From Halopseudomonas formosensis (GTDB lineage Bacteria > Pseudomonadota > Gammaproteobacteria > Pseudomonadales > Pseudomonadaceae), in the NCBI RefSeq assembly GCF_900115905.1, contig NZ_FOYD01000001.1, positions 558,001 to 622,000 of the forward strand: DNA of 64,000 bases. The letters are read 5' to 3'. How positions within the stretch are numbered: position 1 is the first letter of the stretch; each line of letters starts with the position of its first letter. Of the stretch, positions 59,478-64,000 are shown one piece after another. A program made the position numbers and the translations under genes. The notes beneath the pieces were generated by a model, which was not told the DNA's origin, did not search any database, and worked only from the letters and a program-made list of their open reading frames with translations.

Positions 59478-61130
59478 GTGAATAACAAGAAAACCCCTCT
59501 CGCGCGCCTTGCAGTGCGAAGTTCGCCCCTGGCCACGGCCGTCGCGCTTGCCTTGAGCAGTCCGACGGCCGCCGCCTTGCCCTCGCTGGATTTCAGTAAC
59601 GGACTGAGCATCGACTCGCAGATTACCGCCAACTACACCTATTCCTTCCGGACCCGCAGCCCTGACAGCCGCTACCTGGAAGCACTGAACAACGATGACG
59701 GCACCCGCAACTTCGACCGTTATGCACCGGTGAACAACCGCGTCAGCCTGTTCGGCGAAATCGTTGCCACCAAGGACAACTACGGTGCGGTGCTGCGCGC
59801 CAGTCATTTCTACGATGACGTATACAAGGGCACCAACGACAACGACTCGGCCGCCACGGTGAACCGCCTGGTCGGCCAGCCCGGTGACGAGCAGCACTTC
59901 ATCGGCAAGACCCGCAACGACAGCGGCAGCCGCTTCCAGTTGCTGGACGCCTACGTCTATGGCAACTGGCCGATCGGTGAAGAGCAGTATCTGTCACTGA
60001 ATGCGGGTCGCCATCTGGTGGCCTGGGGTGAGAGCCTGTTCTGGCCGAACATCAGTCAGGGCCAGGCGCCGGTGGACGCCACCAAGTTCAACGTGCCCGG
60101 TACCGAAGCCAAGGACGCCTACCTGCCGGTCAATCAGGTTTCATTCACCTATGCGCTGAATGACCAGTGGGCGCTCACCGGTTTCTATCAGCTGGAGTGG
60201 GAAAAGACCAGGCTGAACCCGGTGGGCGACTTCTTCAATGGCAGCGACTTCTTCGGTCCCGGCTCACAGTTTTTCCGGTATCCCGGGGTGACAGGGGTGA
60301 TAAGCGAGCTGTCCGACCCTCGAATACTCGCCACGGTGGGTGAGCGGGATCCGCGGGACTCTGGGCAGTGGGGCCTCGGGGTGCGCTGGAACCTGGATTT
60401 CAACACCGAGCTGGGGCTCTACCACTACCGCTACCATGACCGGGTTGCTGCCATGTTCATGGATTTCGTCGGGGATAGCCGCTACTCGTCACTGGATAGC
60501 GTCAACGCCATGGCTGGCGCGGGCATCAAGTTCGGCTACTTCGAAGACATCAAACTCACCGGCCTGAGCCTGAGCTCCAAGGTTGGCGAGGTGCAGGTTG
60601 GGTCGGATATCAGCCTGCGTCAGGATGCACCTGTGTATCTGGCCTCCGGCACACCGACTACCGGTGATCTGCTGATGACCAGTGCCAACTTCATGTACAT
60701 CCTCGGGCCCAGTGCAATTGCCCAGCAGACCACGTTGATGGGTGAGGTGGTCAATCAGCGCATCATGGGTGTGGACACCTTGACGGTGACCAATGCGCTG
60801 GGCTCCACGACCGAAGATGACTACACCTACGCCACTCAAACCCGTTCCAGCACGCTGCTGGGTCTGGGTGCCTATCTGGACTACCCCAGCATTTTCAGCG
60901 GTTGGGACCTGACCCTCTCCAGCGTCTGGCAGCAGAACATCGATGGCAGCGCCTATCAGGGCCTGGGCCGGGGCGAGAAGACCCTGACGCTGGGCGCGGA
61001 CTTCAGCTACATGGGCAACTTCGAGGTCGGCACCACCTGGGTCAACTACCTGTCCTCGCCGGACGTCGAGCACGGCCGCCTGATGGCCGACCGCGACTAC
61101 CTGTCATTCAACGTCAAGTACACATTCTGA
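59478..61130 (+). CDS. DUF1302 outer-membrane protein, copy 2
   Basis: This 550-residue protein resembles the 7753 copy throughout: a signal peptide ending near TAAA-LP, GTRNFDRYAPVNNRVSLFGE, KDNYGAVLRASHFYDDVYKG, GRHLVAWGESLFWPNISQGQ and the C-terminal strand FNVKYTF. It is therefore a paralogue, not a repeat of equal sequence. The GTG at 59478 with CAGGA upstream is the likely start. The DUF1329 partner follows after 13 bases. A barrel for passage or outer-membrane handling of hydrophobic steroids is inferred. Confidence 0.87.
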   Translation: MNNKKTPLARLAVRSSPLATAVALALSSPTAAALPSLDFSNGLSIDSQITANYTYSFRTRSPDSRYLEALNNDDGTRNFDRYAPVNNRVSLFGEIVATKDNYGAVLRASHFYDDVYKGTNDNDSAATVNRLVGQPGDEQHFIGKTRNDSGSRFQLLDAYVYGNWPIGEEQYLSLNAGRHLVAWGESLFWPNISQGQAPVDATKFNVPGTEAKDAYLPVNQVSFTYALNDQWALTGFYQLEWEKTRLNPVGDFFNGSDFFGPGSQFFRYPGVTGVISELSDPRILATVGERDPRDSGQWGLGVRWNLDFNTELGLYHYRYHDRVAAMFMDFVGDSRYSSLDSVNAMAGAGIKFGYFEDIKLTGLSLSSKVGEVQVGSDISLRQDAPVYLASGTPTTGDLLMTSANFMYILGPSAIAQQTTLMGEVVNQRIMGVDTLTVTNALGSTTEDDYTYATQTRSSTLLGLGAYLDYPSIFSGWDLTLSSVWQQNIDGSAYQGLGRGEKTLTLGADFSYMGNFEVGTTWVNYLSSPDVEHGRLMADRDYLSFNVKYTF

Positions 61131-61143
61131 GGGAGCTAACTGC

Positions 61144-62523
61144 ATGCGCATGATCAAACCTCTGGGCGCGGCCGTGGTTGCCGCCAACATGCTGCTCGGT
61201 GCGGGGCTGGCGCAGGCTGCGGCCACGCCCGAAGAAATCGCCCGCCTGGGCAAGGACCTTACCTGCGTGGGCGCCGAAAAGGCCGGCAACGCCGACGGCA
61301 GCATCACCGAGTGGACCGGCAAATGGCTGGGCGTGCCGGATCACATGGAAGCGCCGATTCCCGGCCAGCATCCGGTAGACCCCTATCCCGATGACAAGCC
61401 GCTGTTCACCATTACCGCAGCGAACATGGCCGAGCATGCCGAGCGCCTGTCGGCCGGCCAGAAGGCGCTGTTCGAGGCCTATCCCGATACGTTCGCCATT
61501 CCGGTATACCCAACCCGCCGGGACTTCCGCTTCCCGGACAGCGTCTGCGAGGCGACCCTGCAGAACGCCAAGTCGGCCAAGCTGGTCAGCGACGGCGAGG
61601 GGGTCGAGGCGACAACCGGCGGCATCCTGTTCCCCTTCCCGAAAACCGGGCTGGAGCTGATGTGGACCTCGTCTTTCTTCACCTACCGCCCCTGGACCGA
61701 GGAACTGGTATCGGATAACGCCTATGTGCTGAGCAACGGCCGCATCACCTGGGGCCAGGTGGCATCAAAGAACCTGGCGCCGCCACTGGAGCCGGGCAAG
61801 ATCGGCACCACCACCGGGGCCTCGTCCTATTACCGCAACGAGACGCTGCTGCCCCAGCGCGACCGGGGTGAAATCAACACCGGCATCGAGTTCTTCGACC
61901 ATACCAAGGAGCCGCGCCAGAGCTGGCGCTACGACCCGGGTACCCGCCGCGTGCGCCAGTCGCCGGAATACGGTTTTGACATGCAGTTCCCCGGCTCCGG
62001 CGGCACCATCACCGTGGACGAGGTGCGGATCTTCAACGGCTCGGGCCAGCGCTACAACTGGAAGATCGTCGGCAAGCAGGAGATGTACGTACCGGCCAAC
62101 GCCTATCGCATCCACTCGCCGGAGGTCAAATATGAAGACCTGCTGACACCCGGCCATGTCAACCCCGAGTACATGCGCTACGAGCTGAGGCGGGTATGGG
62201 TGCTGGAAGCCAACATCAAGGACAACTACCGGCACCTGTACACCAAGCGGCACATGTACGTGGACGAGGATAGCTGGCTGATGGTCATGGGGGACAACTA
62301 CGACGCCCGTGGCGGCCTGTGGCGCACCTCGATGGTCAACTACTACTACGCGCCGGAAGCCCAGACCTGGCAGGCGGGTGCGGGTCTGTACCACGATCTG
62401 CAGGCGCGCAGCCACCTGGCGTTCAACCTGGTCAACGAGCAGCCCAGGGGCTATCTCCTCAACCAGGGCGGGCTGTCGTCCCGTGATTTCGGTCCTGAGG
62501 CTGCCCGCCGCGCCGGTCGCTGA
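61144..62523 (+). CDS. DUF1329 protein, copy 2
   Basis: A 459-residue exported protein with a signal peptide (MIKPLGAAVVAANMLLGAGL, cleavage near AQA-AA). The mature start EEIARLGKDLTCVGAEKAGN matches copy 1 closely, as do YELRRVWVLEANIKDN and the C-terminal end RAGR. GGGAG lies eight bases before ATG 61144. Two copies, each paired with a DUF1302 gene, point to separate substrates or conditions rather than redundancy. Function of DUF1329 is not firmly known; a LolB-like lipid carrier role is a reasonable guess. Confidence 0.87.
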   Translation: MRMIKPLGAAVVAANMLLGAGLAQAAATPEEIARLGKDLTCVGAEKAGNADGSITEWTGKWLGVPDHMEAPIPGQHPVDPYPDDKPLFTITAANMAEHAERLSAGQKALFEAYPDTFAIPVYPTRRDFRFPDSVCEATLQNAKSAKLVSDGEGVEATTGGILFPFPKTGLELMWTSSFFTYRPWTEELVSDNAYVLSNGRITWGQVASKNLAPPLEPGKIGTTTGASSYYRNETLLPQRDRGEINTGIEFFDHTKEPRQSWRYDPGTRRVRQSPEYGFDMQFPGSGGTITVDEVRIFNGSGQRYNWKIVGKQEMYVPANAYRIHSPEVKYEDLLTPGHVNPEYMRYELRRVWVLEANIKDNYRHLYTKRHMYVDEDSWLMVMGDNYDARGGLWRTSMVNYYYAPEAQTWQAGAGLYHDLQARSHLAFNLVNEQPRGYLLNQGGLSSRDFGPEAARRAGR

Positions 62524-62734
62524 ACAAGGCTCGTCTGAGCGTCAGCAGTATTGCGGGGCTCGCTCGCACACAGATGGATATCGGTTTCGCTGGTATCTGT
62601 CAGTGTGAGGGCGGTGCCCCGCTGTCTTTTATCATCTCTGTTTTCCGTTCCTGCCCAACTGGCTGGGCCGATGCCATTTGGCACTGGCTGCGTCGCTGGT
62701 CTTCCACGTATGTTCAATGTCATGGTGATTGCCG

Positions 62735-62770
62735 TATTGTTGGACGGTCACCATGCTACTCCCGACAATA
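62735..62770. promoter_or_regulatory. Candidate operator before FAD oxidoreductase gene
   Basis: TATTGTTGG (62735-62743) and CCGACAATA (62762-62770) form an inverted repeat with one mismatch, just upstream of the ribosome site. The 267-base gap 62524-62790 otherwise shows only a poor, long-looped GCGGGGC/GCCCCGC pairing before TGTCTTTT that might be a terminator. Confidence 0.35.
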
Positions 62771-62790
62771 AGAAAACCGGAGGCTGGTGC

Positions 62791-64000
62791 GTGATAGCCG
62801 CCAGTAATACTGTATTGGAGAACAAGCAAGCGGGCCGAGAAGGCTGGGGCAGCGGTGATATCGGTATTCATCACAGCGGCTGGACCCTGACCGGCAGGCA
62901 GGTCAAGTGTTGGCCCTCACTGGAGGAGTCACTGGACACCGACCACGTGGTGATTGGCGCGGGGCTGGCCGGCAGCAGTCTTGCACTGCATCTGGCCAGG
63001 CAGGGGGTTGCAGTGGTGGTGCTTGAGGCGCGGCAGCCCGGCTGGGGTGCATCTGGCCGTAACGCGGGTCATGTCTTGCCGACGTTGCGCAATCTTCAGG
63101 TGTTCGAGCGCTTTCCGGACCGGGGGAGGCGTTTTCTGTCACTGTTCGATGAGTGGCACACTTTGCCGTTTCAGCTGGCACGTGAATACGCAATCGACTG
63201 CGATGCCGTGCAGTCCGGCTATCTGAATGCGATGCAGACGCCCACCCAGCTACAGCGTTTCAACGCCAGCATGCGCCACTGGCAGGGCCGCCAGCAGATA
63301 TACGAGCTGGGTGCGGAGGAGATGCGGAGTATGACCGGCTCGGCGCGCTATCCTCATGGCGTGCTGTATGCCTCCGGTGGGCGTATCAACCCCTGGTTGT
63401 TCAGCAATGGCCTGACCAATGCCGCAGTCGGCCATGGTGCCAGGGTATACGGCGATACTGAGGCGCTTGCTATTCAACCGGTCGGGCAGCGCTGGAAGGT
63501 GATCACCGCCAGGGGGGAGGTGACAGCTGCAAGGGTCATATTCTGTACCAATGCCTATCCCACCAACATAGTGCCGGCCTTCACCAACTGCTATTACCCG
63601 TTGACTGCCTATGCGCTGGCTACGGCGCCGTTACCCGAGCCGCTGCGCGAGATCATCATGCCCGGACGCCAGACGTTGGCCCAGGTGCCAATGGACCTGC
63701 ACCCGCTGGTTATCGATGAGCAGCACCGGTTGGTTACCGCTTCGATACCCAGTGCCCGGCGCCCGCACGATGCGGCCTGGCATTTCCGGCAGCACCTACG
63801 ATGGATTCATCGCACCTGGCCCGAGGCCAGCGCCTTTCCGCTGGAGCTGCAGGCTTACTGGACCGGGCGAGTAGCGATGCGTGATCAACAGTTCCCAGGG
63901 ATATATGAAGTGCAGCCGGGGGTATATGGGCTGATGCACTTCAATGCCTGGGGTAACGTCATGGCACCGCTGCTCGGCAAGCTGCTGGGTGAGGCGCTGG
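62791..64000 (+). CDS. FAD-dependent oxidoreductase (DAO family), C-terminus beyond the right edge
   Basis: An open frame from GTG 62791 (GGAGG seven bases upstream) runs to the window end with no stop, about 403 residues so far. The FAD motif VIGAGLAGSSLALHLARQ begins near residue 52, followed by LEARQPGWGASGRNAGH. This N-terminal extension before the Rossmann fold and the GWGASGRNAG block are typical of gamma-glutamylputrescine oxidase/PuuB- and OrdL-like enzymes. It oxidises an amine or amino acid with O2 or an acceptor. It shows no steroid-pathway link beyond position and may mark the edge of the cluster. Confidence 0.82.
   Translation, partial: MIAASNTVLENKQAGREGWGSGDIGIHHSGWTLTGRQVKCWPSLEESLDTDHVVIGAGLAGSSLALHLARQGVAVVVLEARQPGWGASGRNAGHVLPTLRNLQVFERFPDRGRRFLSLFDEWHTLPFQLAREYAIDCDAVQSGYLNAMQTPTQLQRFNASMRHWQGRQQIYELGAEEMRSMTGSARYPHGVLYASGGRINPWLFSNGLTNAAVGHGARVYGDTEALAIQPVGQRWKVITARGEVTAARVIFCTNAYPTNIVPAFTNCYYPLTAYALATAPLPEPLREIIMPGRQTLAQVPMDLHPLVIDEQHRLVTASIPSARRPHDAAWHFRQHLRWIHRTWPEASAFPLELQAYWTGRVAMRDQQFPGIYEVQPGVYGLMHFNAWGNVMAPLLGKLLGEAL

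Overview
The window looks like a chromosomal segment of a GC-rich gammaproteobacterium, most likely Pseudomonadaceae. This rests on the GC-rich codon use, the DUF1302/DUF1329 outer-envelope gene pairs, the LuxR-type regulators and the REP-like repeats carrying ACACGCCGTGAATAC. It is almost wholly given to aerobic steroid or bile-acid catabolism by the 9,10-seco pathway. I see 54 protein genes (two cut by the window edges) and no rRNA, tRNA, insertion sequence or CRISPR array.

Layout. (1) 1-7.7 kb: a partial MFS carrier on the minus strand, then a plus-strand operon of two SDRs, a SnoaL-fold protein, an Old Yellow Enzyme, an acyl-CoA ligase and an MBL-fold hydrolase. (2) 7.7-10.8 kb: first DUF1302-DUF1329 pair. 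(3) 10.9-14.0 kb: an orphan periplasmic protein gene on the minus strand, then a thiolase-like steroid aldolase with a DUF35-MaoC partner. (4) 14.6-23.4 kb: extradiol dioxygenase (HsaC/TesB), then the ring C/D genes ipdA, ipdB, an enoyl-CoA hydratase, ipdC, echA20, two acyl-CoA dehydrogenases and a thiolase. (5) 23.5-30.9 kb: LuxR regulator 1, then SDR, two acyl-CoA dehydrogenases, IpdF-like SDR, MaoC hydratase and thiolase. (6) 31.1-37.4 kb: YCF48-like protein, RND/MMPL transporter, LuxR regulators 2 and 3. (7) 37.5-43.6 kb: SDR, KshA oxygenase, secreted Cache protein, EthD protein, Tat-exported amidase, 3-alpha-HSD. (8) 43.6-49.6 kb, minus strand: hsaB, 7-alpha-HSD, hsaE, hsaG, hsaF, MFS. 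(9) 49.7-52.9 kb: aldehyde dehydrogenase and chemoreceptor. (10) 53.0-62.5 kb: hsaA, kstD, 3-beta/17-beta-HSD, kshB, fadD3-like ligase and a second DUF1302-DUF1329 pair. (11) From 62.8 kb: a partial FAD oxidoreductase.

How it fits together. Hydroxysteroid dehydrogenases oxidise ring hydroxyls. KstD and KshAB open ring B. HsaAB hydroxylates and HsaC cleaves ring A. HsaE, HsaG and HsaF turn the released dienoate into central metabolites. A FadD3-like ligase, EchA20, IpdABC, IpdF and the acyl-CoA dehydrogenases and thiolases dismantle rings C/D. The aldolase/hydratase, ligases and other beta-oxidation genes suit side-chain removal. The meta-cleavage product hydrolase (HsaD/TesD) is not in the window.

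The most notable signal is a recurring 19-bp motif, TAGTCYNNNNRGACGATGA, at 12 promoter positions on both strands. Where a -10 element can be seen, the palindrome centre falls near -42. The window also encodes three LuxR-type paralogues with almost identical recognition helices, so I propose a steroid regulon controlled by this family. The second notable feature is a candidate envelope trafficking system (two DUF1302-DUF1329 pairs plus YCF48-RND) for hydrophobic steroids. All functions are inferred from sequence; no searches were run.
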